From the NCBI GenBank assembly GCA_900767025.1, contig CAAFXS010000011.1, positions 9,957 through 73,956 of the forward strand: a stretch of DNA of 64,000 bases, written 5' to 3'. A program made the position numbers and the translations under genes. Positions within the stretch are counted from its first letter, which is position 1; each line of letters starts with the position of its first letter. The notes beneath the pieces are model-generated. The model ran no database searches and was not told the origin of the DNA. It saw only the letters and a program-made list of their open reading frames with translations. This document shows positions 16,904-26,192 of the stretch, one piece after another. The stretch comes from Clostridia bacterium (GTDB lineage: Bacteria; Bacillota; Clostridia; Oscillospirales; Acutalibacteraceae).

Positions 16904-18364
16904 ATGGCAGGTGCTTTAACGAAGAAAAAGAAGGTAGGCTACGCCTTTGGTATTTTTACCGAGTCGTTGCTCTATAATATGTTTTATACATATTACCTAA
17001 CCTTTTTGGTTGAGATTGTGGGTATTCAGGCGAAATTTGCATCAATCGTAATTTTCATTTCAATTGCCTGGGATGCAGTTACAGACCCTATTATCGGCAA
17101 TTATACCGACAGGGGCGGAGTGGATAAGCGCAGGGTTATGAAAATGTCAATACTGCCCTTGGCGGCTGTGTTCATCGTTGCCTGGACAACCATAGGCACA
17201 GGGCTTACAAGCCAAACGGCAAAGGTAATACTTTATACCCTTATTTCAATGTGCATTTGGGTTTTCTATACAATGTATACAATTCCGTACTATGCGGTTG
17301 TTGCGGAGCTTACGGAGGATTACGACGAAAGAACACAGATTCGTTCCCTTGCATCACTCCTTAACGCAGGTGCAGTTGGTCTCGGCAATGTTCTGCCGGC
17401 GCTTGTACCCACCGTGGCTATCCTTTTGGGCAAAAGATTTGCAGGCAATGCTTATGCTGTAATTGCCGCACTTATCAGTATTCTTGCAGTAATTCTCGGC
17501 TTTGTTTGTGTTAAATCATTAGAGGGTGTTTATACTCCAAAGCCTGTTAATAACAATTCCGCCGGAATGTCGGTTAAGGACACATTTAAAACCTTCGGCG
17601 AAATTTTAAGGCTTAAGCCTGCAAAATTCTTTTTGGCTTTCGTTTTCTTTTTCCTTACCGGCTCGTCAATGATTCAGTCCAATTTAACATATATGGTTGT
17701 GGACTGCATCGGTATGGATTACGACACGGGAATTGTTTATGTAATCATTTCAATGGTTCTTTCAATGGCAGTGGTTGTGCCGATTGTTGAAAAGGTGGCA
17801 GAGATTAAGGACAGACGCTTTGCCTGTATCACATTTTTATCAATAACCGTTGCAGGCGAAATTATCGTTAAACTAATCGGCCTTGATGCAACAGTGGGCG
17901 GATTTAAAATAATGACCGTTATCTGCGCCGTTCTTTTGGGCATGGGTGCAGGAACATTTTGGACCTTCTTCTATTCAATGGGTTATGATTTGGTGGAGCT
18001 TGACGAGCTTAAATCAGGTCAGCGCAGGGAGTCAATTATCACCGCACTGCCACAGCTTATTCAAAAATTCGGCTCGGCATTCGGTATCCTTATGGCAGGT
18101 CAGCTCCTATCCGCATACGGCTACGATTCCTCACAGGATACAGCAGGTCAGGAGTCGCTTATTAAGGTTGTAACCGACCCTCATATTGTGGGCGGAATGG
18201 AAAATATTTCAACGGTTATCCCTGCGGCGTTTATTGCCCTGTCGGTAATTGCCCTTATTTTCTATCCTATGACAAGGAAAAATGTTTCAAGGCTTATGGA
18301 GGCTTTGAACAAAAAAAGAAACGGCGAAAAATATTCCACAACCGGCCTTGAAAAGCTGTTGTAA
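16904..18364 (+). CDS. GPH-family sugar:cation symporter (MelB/YicJ type)
   Basis: This 486-residue membrane protein has about 12 hydrophobic segments and belongs to the glycoside-pentoside-hexuronide:cation symporters. The conserved early segment with WDAVTDPIIGNYTDR matches the family's cation-binding region. It would import a di- or oligosaccharide using a sodium or proton gradient. A strong terminator separates it from the glycosidase operon, but its position just upstream suggests it supplies substrate to those cytoplasmic enzymes. GGGAGGTG precedes the ATG. Confidence 0.88.
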   Translation: MAGALTKKKKVGYAFGIFTESLLYNMFYTYYLTFLVEIVGIQAKFASIVIFISIAWDAVTDPIIGNYTDRGGVDKRRVMKMSILPLAAVFIVAWTTIGTGLTSQTAKVILYTLISMCIWVFYTMYTIPYYAVVAELTEDYDERTQIRSLASLLNAGAVGLGNVLPALVPTVAILLGKRFAGNAYAVIAALISILAVILGFVCVKSLEGVYTPKPVNNNSAGMSVKDTFKTFGEILRLKPAKFFLAFVFFFLTGSSMIQSNLTYMVVDCIGMDYDTGIVYVIISMVLSMAVVVPIVEKVAEIKDRRFACITFLSITVAGEIIVKLIGLDATVGGFKIMTVICAVLLGMGAGTFWTFFYSMGYDLVELDELKSGQRRESIITALPQLIQKFGSAFGILMAGQLLSAYGYDSSQDTAGQESLIKVVTDPHIVGGMENISTVIPAAFIALSVIALIFYPMTRKNVSRLMEALNKKRNGEKYSTTGLEKLL

Positions 18365-18373
18365 CATTTGTCA

Positions 18374-18414
18374 AAAATACGGTGCAGCTTTACTGACAGG
18401 CTGCACCGTATTTT
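18374..18414 (+). terminator. Strong terminator after the symporter
   Basis: AAAATACGGTGCAGC pairs perfectly with GCTGCACCGTATTTT. Because A and T runs flank both sides, it could work in both directions. Confidence 0.93.
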
Positions 18415-18438
18415 AGTGTCTATAATCGCAAAACTGCG

Positions 18439-18467
18439 TTGACAAAAGTTTACAATACAGATATAAT
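18439..18467 (+). promoter_or_regulatory. Consensus promoter of the TetR-glycosidase operon
   Basis: A perfect TTGACA (18439-18444) and a perfect TATAAT (18462-18467) are 17 bases apart. Such a strong promoter usually needs a repressor to keep it quiet. Confidence 0.9.
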
Positions 18468-18471
18468 ATTG

Positions 18472-18487
18472 TTGACTGTGCGGTCAA
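18472..18487 (+). promoter_or_regulatory. Probable TetR operator over the start point
   Basis: TTGACTGTGCGGTCAA is a near-perfect 16-bp palindrome with TTGAC/GTCAA arms, the usual shape of TetR-family operators. It lies 5 bases after the -10 box, over the transcription start. The TetR gene it precedes probably represses its own operon here. Confidence 0.75.
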
Positions 18488-18531
18488 AAAAGTTAATTTG
18501 TACTTTGCTGGTTATGAAAGGCACGGTAAAT

Positions 18532-19128
18532 ATGAAAAAAACACTTAAAACTGAAATGACAAAACGAAAAATTCTTGACGCCGCAGTTGAAGAATTCGGC
18601 ACCTACGGCTATGACGGTGCAACGGTTAATCAGATTTGCCAAAAGCACGGTATTTCAAAAGGGCTTATTTACCATAATTTTGAAAACAAGGACGATCTTT
18701 ACCTTGCCTGTGTTGAAGAGGCTGTAAACGGCTTTATATCGTTTATGCAGGGTAAAAGCTTTGCCTCGGATTTCAAATATTATATGCAGGAAAGGTACAG
18801 CTTTTTTGAAAAAAATCCATGCTTCAGCCGTCTTATTTTTGATTTTTTGTTAACGGATAACAAAGCCTTTGCGGAAAAAATCAGGCAGGTCAAGGATAAA
18901 TATGACAATTTTAACAGGGATATTTATTTGTCTGCCATTGACACTCTTAAGCTGAGAAAGGGAGTTACCCGCGGGGACGCACTGGACTATTACACCCTGC
19001 TCCAAAATATGCTTAACAGCTACCTGAGCACCGGTAAGGCAGGGGCAGAAAATATAATTGAAAATCACGAAAAAAATCTTGAAACCATACTTGATTTTAT
19101 GCTTTACGGCATTGCACGAGAGGATTAA
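18532..19128 (+). CDS. TetR-family transcriptional regulator
   Basis: This is a 198-residue repressor. The N-terminal helix-turn-helix domain (KRKILDAAVEEFGTYGYDG, then ISKGLIYHNFENKDDLY) is typical of the family, with a variable all-helical ligand domain after it. I chose ATG 18532 because it gives a normal TetR N-terminus. The in-frame start at 18439 would lie inside the promoter. The gene directly downstream starts 3 bases after the stop, so the regulator heads a glycosidase operon and probably senses a sugar or related metabolite. The inducer is unknown. Confidence 0.9.
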   Translation: MKKTLKTEMTKRKILDAAVEEFGTYGYDGATVNQICQKHGISKGLIYHNFENKDDLYLACVEEAVNGFISFMQGKSFASDFKYYMQERYSFFEKNPCFSRLIFDFLLTDNKAFAEKIRQVKDKYDNFNRDIYLSAIDTLKLRKGVTRGDALDYYTLLQNMLNSYLSTGKAGAENIIENHEKNLETILDFMLYGIARED

Positions 19129-19130
19129 TA

Positions 19131-21173
19131 ATGAAAAAATTAATTGTTGTTTCCAAAACCCATCTTGATTTGGGTTTTACCGATTATGCAGAGGTTATTC
19201 ACCGCAAATATCTTGAAGAATTTATTCCTCAGGCGGTTGAACTTGCCGAAAAGGTTAATACCGCCGAAAATAAAAATTTCATCTGGACAACGGGCTCTTG
19301 GTTAATCAAGGAGGCTCTTGAAAATTCAGATGCCGATAAAAAAGCAAGCTTAATACAGGCCTTGAAGGATGGAAATATTGTGCCTCATGCACTGCCTTTT
19401 ACCACCCATTCCGAGCTTTTTGACAGTGACACCTTTGATTTCGGCTTGTCAATTGTTGACGGAATTGATGAAATCAGAGGCGTAAAAACCGTTTCTGCAA
19501 AAATGACGGATGTTCCCGGTCACACAAAGGCGATTGTTCCGCTTTTGGCAAAGCACGGCGTTAAGCTTTTACACATAGGGGTTAACGGCGTTTCCGCAGT
19601 GCCGGAGGTTCCGGAGTGCTTTTTGTGGAAATGCGGTGACGCCGAGGTAGTTGTTGTTTATTCAGGCGATTACGGCGGAGCCTTCAAAAGTGATTTGGTT
19701 GACGAGGTGCTCTATTTTGACCATACTCTTGACAACCACGGTGCACCTTCACCTGAAAAGGTAATGGCAAAGCTTTCATCAATCAGGAAGGAATATCCGG
19801 GCTACCGGGTGTGCGCAGGTACCCTTGACGAGTTTGCACAGGTAATGTGGGCGGTTAAAGATAAGCTGCCTGTTTACGAGGGCGAAATCGGTGATACCTG
19901 GATTCACGGCAGTGCCGCAGACCCATATAAATCCGCGTCACTCAGGGAGCTTATGAGCCTGAAAATGCAGTGGCTTGCCGACGGCACTATGACCAAAGAC
20001 AGTAAGGAATACAAGGATTTTTCCGACGCTCTTTTGTGCATAGGCGAGCACACCTGCGGTATGGATGCAAAAACCTTTTTCGGCGATTATGAAAATTATC
20101 TTAAAGCTGATTTCCAAAAGGCAAGGAAAAGGGATAAGATAGTTATCAGACATCCGTTTAGGGATTTCCCTCATAACTTTTATAATGCAGCTACTGCCCG
20201 AGCAAATAAGGATAAACACCGTTCCTACAGCACCATTGAAAAAAGCTGGCAGGAGCAGAGAGGTTATATTGACAAAGCAGTTAACAGCCTGTCAGCCTCT
20301 CACAAGGCACAGGCTCAGCAGGCTCTCCTAAGCCTCAGACCCGATAAACCTGTTATTATTTCCGATGAAAAGGCATACACCGAACCTGTTAAGCTTTCCG
20401 ATTATGTGTTTGAGCTTAACGATTACGGCGGAATAGGCAGCCTCACATATAAAGAACAGGAAATTATACATAAGAATAATAATCCTTTGATTGAATACCG
20501 TTCCTACACAAGCCGTGATTATGATTATTGGTTTACTCACTACGCCCGTAATATGGTAAGAAACGGCGGATGGGGATATCCCGATTTCGGTCGACCGCTT
20601 TTGAAATATGCTGACGGTAAGTACCCGGCAGGCAGATTTTTTTATAAGACAGAAAGTGCTTTTGTTAAGGCAGAGCCTGACTGTGTACGCGTTATAGCTA
20701 ACCTTAAATGCGATAAGGTCCTTTGCGAAACGCTGGGCGCACCAAGGGATATTCAGGTGATTTATACCCTCGGTCAGCAGGGACTTGATTTTGATGTGTC
20801 TTGGTTCGGAAAGGACGCAAGCCGCCTTACCGAAGCAATTTTCCTGCATCTTTACCCGGCAGGTGATTTTACTACCGTCAAAATGGGTGAGGAGATTGAT
20901 TACAGAACAACGGCATCAATGGGTGGAAGAAATCTTCATGCAGTTGAAAAATGCCTGCTTAAAAACGGCGAAGGCACCTTTGAGCTTTATAACTGCCACT
21001 CACCGCTTATTTCACCGGGTCAGGGCAAAATACTTGAATACGATAACAAAATCGAAAGCATTGAAAAAGACGGAATTTCATATGTTCTCTGCAATAATGT
21101 GTGGGGAACGAATTTCCCGCTGTGGTATGAGGATAACGCCCGCTTTGCTTTTCGTATAAGGAGAAAGGAATAG
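19131..21173 (+). CDS. GH38-like putative glycosidase (DUF5054 type)
   Basis: This 680-residue cytoplasmic protein has a GH38-like N-terminal domain of the group usually labelled DUF5054. Zinc-ligand-like residues H11 and D13 are in KTHLDLGF, and D127 in MTDVPGH lies where GH38 mannosidases have their catalytic Asp. The C-terminal half is beta-rich, as in alpha-mannosidases. No signal peptide is present. Activity on alpha-mannosides or other glycans is inferred from fold only. It follows the TetR gene by two bases and precedes two more glycosidases. Confidence 0.72.
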   Translation: MKKLIVVSKTHLDLGFTDYAEVIHRKYLEEFIPQAVELAEKVNTAENKNFIWTTGSWLIKEALENSDADKKASLIQALKDGNIVPHALPFTTHSELFDSDTFDFGLSIVDGIDEIRGVKTVSAKMTDVPGHTKAIVPLLAKHGVKLLHIGVNGVSAVPEVPECFLWKCGDAEVVVVYSGDYGGAFKSDLVDEVLYFDHTLDNHGAPSPEKVMAKLSSIRKEYPGYRVCAGTLDEFAQVMWAVKDKLPVYEGEIGDTWIHGSAADPYKSASLRELMSLKMQWLADGTMTKDSKEYKDFSDALLCIGEHTCGMDAKTFFGDYENYLKADFQKARKRDKIVIRHPFRDFPHNFYNAATARANKDKHRSYSTIEKSWQEQRGYIDKAVNSLSASHKAQAQQALLSLRPDKPVIISDEKAYTEPVKLSDYVFELNDYGGIGSLTYKEQEIIHKNNNPLIEYRSYTSRDYDYWFTHYARNMVRNGGWGYPDFGRPLLKYADGKYPAGRFFYKTESAFVKAEPDCVRVIANLKCDKVLCETLGAPRDIQVIYTLGQQGLDFDVSWFGKDASRLTEAIFLHLYPAGDFTTVKMGEEIDYRTTASMGGRNLHAVEKCLLKNGEGTFELYNCHSPLISPGQGKILEYDNKIESIEKDGISYVLCNNVWGTNFPLWYEDNARFAFRIRRKE

Positions 21174-21175
21174 CA

Positions 21176-23149
21176 GTGAAGATTATTTATAAAAAACCGC
21201 TTATTTTTCCGCTTTGGGCAGTGTTTAAAAATAAGGACGCAGGGAAAAGGTTTTACACCCTTTCCCACAACGGCGTGTGCTTTGACACGGACAGTGCATC
21301 ACTTCCTCATTTCAACCATATTGAAATGACGGGCTTTCAGGCCTCGTCAATAATCAGCTATAAGGTCGGTAGTAACAGAAGGCTGAAGCTTCATATGTTT
21401 TGCGTTTATCCGCAAATCAGGGTTATACCAAATGAAACCCGCGGCGGACTTACATATAAGTTTGATAATGTTAAGGTGAAGGTTGACGGAGCTGTGAATA
21501 CTGTTGAAAAAATATTTTTCGACGGTGTGTTATCTGTAGTTGAACAGGCTGACGGCGTTCAAATTATTCACCATTTCTCTACTGCAAGGGACAAAAAGGC
21601 TCTTGTTGAAAAAATTGAGATTATCAATAACTCCCAAAAAGCAAGGTCTGTTACGGTGAAAAACCTCAAGCCTCAGCACTGCGTAAATAAACGGTATCTT
21701 GTTAAGGACAGTAATCAAATGCTTTACACAAGCGTTTATACTGATTTTAACGGTGCCTGTATCAATGGCAAAAAAATCGGATTTACCATTAATCCGGGAG
21801 AGAAAAAGTCTGTTTTTGCCGTTTACGGTGTTGAAGGGCTTTCACTGAAGCAGGCACAGGAGCAGATGCAAAAACGCGCTGATTTCATATCCCGGCTTGA
21901 TAGTAAGCTGAAAATTACCACACCCGACAACACCATTAACCGTATGCTTGAATTCTGCAAAATCAGAGCCTGTGAAAGTATTTTTGAAACCAAGAACGGC
22001 TTGATGCATTCGCCGGGCGGAGGGAATTTTTACGGTGCTTTGTGGACCAACGACCAGTGCGAATATGCCAATCCTCTGTTTGCCTATATGGGCTACAAGG
22101 AGGGTAAGGAGCAAAGCGTTAATTGCTACCGCCTGTATTCAAAATTTGCCCGAACCGACAAGGCAATTCCCACAAGCATTATTGCCTGCGGTGACGGAAT
22201 ATGGAACGGTGCAGGTGACAGGGGCGACAGCTCTATGTATCTTTACGGACTCAGCCGTTATCTTTTAAGCACAGGTGATAGAGCACTTGCCGAGGAATTT
22301 TTACCTTCAATTAATAAGGCAAGCGAATATGTAATAAGCAATATAACCGATGACGATATTGTTAAAAGCGACAGCGACGAGCTGGAAAACAGATTTGAAA
22401 GCGGAAAGGCAAATCTTTCAACCTCTGTAATAACATATGATGCGTTTATTTCTCTGTCATATCTGTTCAGCGAGCTGGGTGATGAAAAGCAGTCGCAGAG
22501 CTTTCTTTCCCTTGCGGAAAGAATTAAGGGCGGAATAGAAAAGTATTTCGGTGCAAATGTAGAGGGCTATGACACCTACCGCTACTGTGCAGAGGAAAGT
22601 CGCCTGCGTTCCTGGATTTGCCTGCCCCTTACCGTGGGAATAGAGGAAAGAAAGGACGCAACCGTTAAGGCTCTGCTTTCGGATAAGCTCAGCAAAAACG
22701 GAGCCGTGCTCACAAGAAGCGGAGAAAAAACATATTGGGACCGCTCGGCACTGTATGCAATGCGAGGACTGTTTTACTGCGGTGAGACAGAGCCTGCTTA
22801 CAAAATGCTGATGAATTATACTGCCGAAAGGCTTTTAGGTTGTCATCCTCCGTATCCTGTGGAGGCTTTTCCCGAGGGCAATTCAGCCCAGCTCTCTGCC
22901 GAGAGTGCGCTTTATTTGAGGATATTTACCGAGGGCGTTTTGGGTTACCGTCCCATTGGCTTTTCATCCTTTGAAATTAAGCCTAATCTGCCTGATGAGT
23001 GGGAAGGTATAAGTCTTGACGGTATGGAGCTTTTTGGTAAAGTCTTCAGCATTTCCGTTAAAAACGGCGAAAGCTATACCATTACCGTTAACGGCGAAAG
23101 CATCAAAATAGCTAAGGGTGAAAGATATATTTTCAGTTCAAAAAATTAA
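21176..23149 (+). CDS. Putative (alpha/alpha)6-barrel glycosidase
   Basis: This 657-residue protein has an N-terminal beta-sandwich-like region (to about 230). A helical region with repeated six-hairpin glycosidase features follows, including ALWTNDQCEYANP, GDGIWNGAGDRGDSS, TYWDRSALYAM and EAFPEGNSAQLSAESAL. The acidic residues in these segments are candidate catalytic groups. I cannot place it in a numbered GH family. It starts with GTG, preceded by AAGGAGAAAGGAA, two bases after the previous stop. It has no signal peptide, so it probably acts in the cytoplasm with the neighbouring enzymes. Confidence 0.65.
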   Translation: MKIIYKKPLIFPLWAVFKNKDAGKRFYTLSHNGVCFDTDSASLPHFNHIEMTGFQASSIISYKVGSNRRLKLHMFCVYPQIRVIPNETRGGLTYKFDNVKVKVDGAVNTVEKIFFDGVLSVVEQADGVQIIHHFSTARDKKALVEKIEIINNSQKARSVTVKNLKPQHCVNKRYLVKDSNQMLYTSVYTDFNGACINGKKIGFTINPGEKKSVFAVYGVEGLSLKQAQEQMQKRADFISRLDSKLKITTPDNTINRMLEFCKIRACESIFETKNGLMHSPGGGNFYGALWTNDQCEYANPLFAYMGYKEGKEQSVNCYRLYSKFARTDKAIPTSIIACGDGIWNGAGDRGDSSMYLYGLSRYLLSTGDRALAEEFLPSINKASEYVISNITDDDIVKSDSDELENRFESGKANLSTSVITYDAFISLSYLFSELGDEKQSQSFLSLAERIKGGIEKYFGANVEGYDTYRYCAEESRLRSWICLPLTVGIEERKDATVKALLSDKLSKNGAVLTRSGEKTYWDRSALYAMRGLFYCGETEPAYKMLMNYTAERLLGCHPPYPVEAFPEGNSAQLSAESALYLRIFTEGVLGYRPIGFSSFEIKPNLPDEWEGISLDGMELFGKVFSISVKNGESYTITVNGESIKIAKGERYIFSSKN

Positions 23150-23174
23150 GCACTGACTTAAAGGAGATAATTTT

Positions 23175-26165
23175 ATGAAGTACAAGATTAAACGGAATCT
23201 TCATACTGACTTTTCGGTATTTGAGGAAAATAAGCTGCCTGCAAGGAGTTATTTTATTCCTTTTTCCTCGGCGGAAAAGGTGCAGAAAACGGATTATAAG
23301 TCCGAAAGGTATAATTCGGACCGTGTAACAATGCTCAGCGGTGAGTGGGATTTTGCTTATTACGAAAAGCTCAGCCTTGTGCCGGTGATTTTTGATACCG
23401 ATGAGGTATCATTTGACAAGGTAATTACACCGTCAACCTGGCAGAGAACAGGCTATGACCAGATTGCGTATATTAACACACGCTATCCTTTCCCCAAAAA
23501 GCCGCCTCATATCCCACAGGATGTTGCCACGGGTATTTACAGAAAGAATGTTAAGCTTTCAGGTGGGGAGAGAAAGGTTATTTCCTTCCTTGGTGTTGCA
23601 GGTGCACTGTCACTTTATGTTAACGGCAAATATGTGGGCTATTCCGAGGGCTCTCACAATACTGCGGAGTTTGATATCAGCTCATATGTAAATGACGGCG
23701 AAAATGAAATTGTTGCAGTGGTTTACAAATGGAGCAACGGTACATACCTTGAGTGCCAGGATATGTTCAGGGAAAACGGTATATTCCGTGATGCATTTAT
23801 TATTTCGCAGGAAGAGTGCTACATAAATGATTTTCTTCTTCGCCCTGCAAAAAATGCAGACGGCACATATAATCTTAATGTTACTGTTGACGGTCGCTTT
23901 GACAAGGATACAAGCGTTGAAATTTCCTCCGAGGGTCTTTTCAGCGTTGAACTGACAGATAAGAAAAAGGCAAAGGTATCAAATCTTGCAGTTGATGAAT
24001 GGACTGCCGAAACTCCGTCCGTTTATGAGGTTACAATTCTCCTTAAAAAAGACGGCAAGGTGCTTGAGGCAGTACGCACCTATATCGGCTTTAAGGATAT
24101 CAAAATTGACGGCGAGGTGTTCCTGTTTAACAGCAAGCCTATAAAGATGCTGGGCGTTAACCACCACGATACTCATATGACAAAGGGCTATGCAATGAGC
24201 CTTGAGGATATGGAGCTTGATATTCAGCTGATGAAGGAATATAACTGCAACGCAGTGCGTACCTCTCATTATCCTCCGGACCCGGCATTCCTTACAATGT
24301 GCGATATGTACGGCCTTTATGTTGTTGACGAGGCTGACATTGAAACTCACGGCTTCTATGCAGTTCCCCACAGCACATATAATCCCAACAGGCTCAGTAA
24401 TGATATCAAGTGGGCAAGTCATTATCTTGACAGAGTTGAAAGAATGTATGAAAGGGATAAGAACCACCCGTCTATAACTATGTGGAGCCTTGGTAACGAG
24501 TCAGGCGGATATAAGTGCCAGGATGTTTGCTACGATTTCCTTAAAAAGAATAATCCCGAAATACCTGTTCATTACGAGGGCGTTAACCGCAGCAAGAGAT
24601 GGGCATACGATGTTGTTTCAAGAATGTATGCTACTCAGGATTTGATGAGAAAAATTCTCAACGGCACTGCCGGTGATAAGTATAAGGGTAAGCCCTTCTT
24701 CCAGTGTGAATATGCACATGCAATGGGTAACGGACCCGGCGGACTTGAGGAGTATATGGAGCTTTTCTATTCCTCAAAGCAGTTTATGGGCGGCTGTATC
24801 TGGGAATGGGCAGACCACAGTGTATATGACGAAAACGCAACATATAAGTGGACCTACGGCGGTGACCATAACGAGCCTATTCACGACGGAAACTTCTGTG
24901 TTGACGGTCTTTTCTATCCTGACCGTAAGCCTTCAAGCGGTGCTCTTGAGATGAAGGTTTGCTACCGTCCCGTAAGAGCAAAATATGTGGGTAATAAGAA
25001 ATTTGAGCTTACCAACACAAGATGCTTTAAGGATACCTCGGATATTACCGTTAAGTACGAAATATCCGTTGACGGAAAAGTCAGTGCAAAGGGTGAGATT
25101 AATTCCGCCGTTAAGCCTATGACTAAAAAGACCTTTGAAATTAATTCTGATTTCCTTGACGAAAAAGACAGGGATGTATTTGTTAATTTCAGTTATATAA
25201 ATAAGGACACCAAAGAGGTTATCGCAATCGAGCAAAATATTGTTTCACAGTGCAGTGCCGATACAGCACCGATTGTTGAATGTGCACAGGTTTGTGATGA
25301 CAGCAGCAATATCACTGTTTTCTTTGAAAACGGCAGTGCTGTTTTTGATAAGAAAAAGGGTCTTGTTTCATATGACAAAAACGGTGTTCGCTACCTTAAC
25401 CAAAATCCACAGGATAAGCTTGGCGGCTTTGTTCCTCATATTTACAGAGGCAGGCTTGATAACGACCAGTATATGATGATTTACTGGCTGATAATCGGTC
25501 TTGCAGAGGCTGAGCCTGTTCTGCGTTCCTGCAAGGTGGTTAAAAACGGATGTGAGCAGATAATCCGCACAAGCTATGACTTTGTAACAAGAAAAGCCTT
25601 TGTGCTTGCATCCTCGGATGTGGACTATCTGTTTGACACCAAGGGCAATATTCAGATAACTGCAAGCCTTAATAAGATTTGCCCCATGACTGCGGAAATT
25701 CCGCGTTTCGGTGTTCATGCAGAATTGCCTGCTGATTTTGAAAGGGTTGAGTATTTCGGCAGAGGACCGGAGGAGAATTATTCCGATTTCGTTGAGCATT
25801 CACCAATAGGAATTTACGAAACCACCGTTTCAAAAATGGGTCATAAATATATTAAGCCTCAGGATTCCGGTAACAGAGGCGATGTGAGATATGCTTCCAT
25901 TACAGACGGAAACGGCAGAAAGGTTTTGTTCTCGGGAATTGATAAGTTTATCAGCTTTAATGCAAACCATTTCACCTTGGGTCAGCTTAAAAAAGCAAAG
26001 CATATTGAGGATTTGCCGGATACCGACACAACCTTTGCGGCTGTTGACGGATTTGTAAGGGGAACAGGCTCAGGCAGCTGCGGACCTATTCCGTCAAAGG
26101 GGCATTTAATTAAATTTGATTATACAACTCCGCTTAAATATTCCTTTAATGTTAAGTTTGAGTAA
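23175..26165 (+). CDS. lacZ: GH2 beta-galactosidase
   Basis: This 996-residue enzyme has the full LacZ domain order: N-terminal sugar-binding, immunoglobulin-like, TIM barrel, second Ig-like and beta-galactosidase small-chain domains. The acid/base glutamate is E442 in SLGNESG, and the nucleophile is E512 in QCEYAHAMGN. GVNHHDTH and RTSHYPPDP are standard GH2 family-2 signatures. No signal peptide is present, so lactose or other beta-galactosides must be imported, perhaps by the symporter at 16904-18364. AAGGAGAT precedes the ATG. Beta-galactosidase is the most likely activity, but close GH2 relatives with other specificity cannot be excluded. Confidence 0.9.
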   Translation: MKYKIKRNLHTDFSVFEENKLPARSYFIPFSSAEKVQKTDYKSERYNSDRVTMLSGEWDFAYYEKLSLVPVIFDTDEVSFDKVITPSTWQRTGYDQIAYINTRYPFPKKPPHIPQDVATGIYRKNVKLSGGERKVISFLGVAGALSLYVNGKYVGYSEGSHNTAEFDISSYVNDGENEIVAVVYKWSNGTYLECQDMFRENGIFRDAFIISQEECYINDFLLRPAKNADGTYNLNVTVDGRFDKDTSVEISSEGLFSVELTDKKKAKVSNLAVDEWTAETPSVYEVTILLKKDGKVLEAVRTYIGFKDIKIDGEVFLFNSKPIKMLGVNHHDTHMTKGYAMSLEDMELDIQLMKEYNCNAVRTSHYPPDPAFLTMCDMYGLYVVDEADIETHGFYAVPHSTYNPNRLSNDIKWASHYLDRVERMYERDKNHPSITMWSLGNESGGYKCQDVCYDFLKKNNPEIPVHYEGVNRSKRWAYDVVSRMYATQDLMRKILNGTAGDKYKGKPFFQCEYAHAMGNGPGGLEEYMELFYSSKQFMGGCIWEWADHSVYDENATYKWTYGGDHNEPIHDGNFCVDGLFYPDRKPSSGALEMKVCYRPVRAKYVGNKKFELTNTRCFKDTSDITVKYEISVDGKVSAKGEINSAVKPMTKKTFEINSDFLDEKDRDVFVNFSYINKDTKEVIAIEQNIVSQCSADTAPIVECAQVCDDSSNITVFFENGSAVFDKKKGLVSYDKNGVRYLNQNPQDKLGGFVPHIYRGRLDNDQYMMIYWLIIGLAEAEPVLRSCKVVKNGCEQIIRTSYDFVTRKAFVLASSDVDYLFDTKGNIQITASLNKICPMTAEIPRFGVHAELPADFERVEYFGRGPEENYSDFVEHSPIGIYETTVSKMGHKYIKPQDSGNRGDVRYASITDGNGRKVLFSGIDKFISFNANHFTLGQLKKAKHIEDLPDTDTTFAAVDGFVRGTGSGSCGPIPSKGHLIKFDYTTPLKYSFNVKFE

Positions 26166-26192
26166 AAATGAGGGTGATGATATGAAGAAAAA

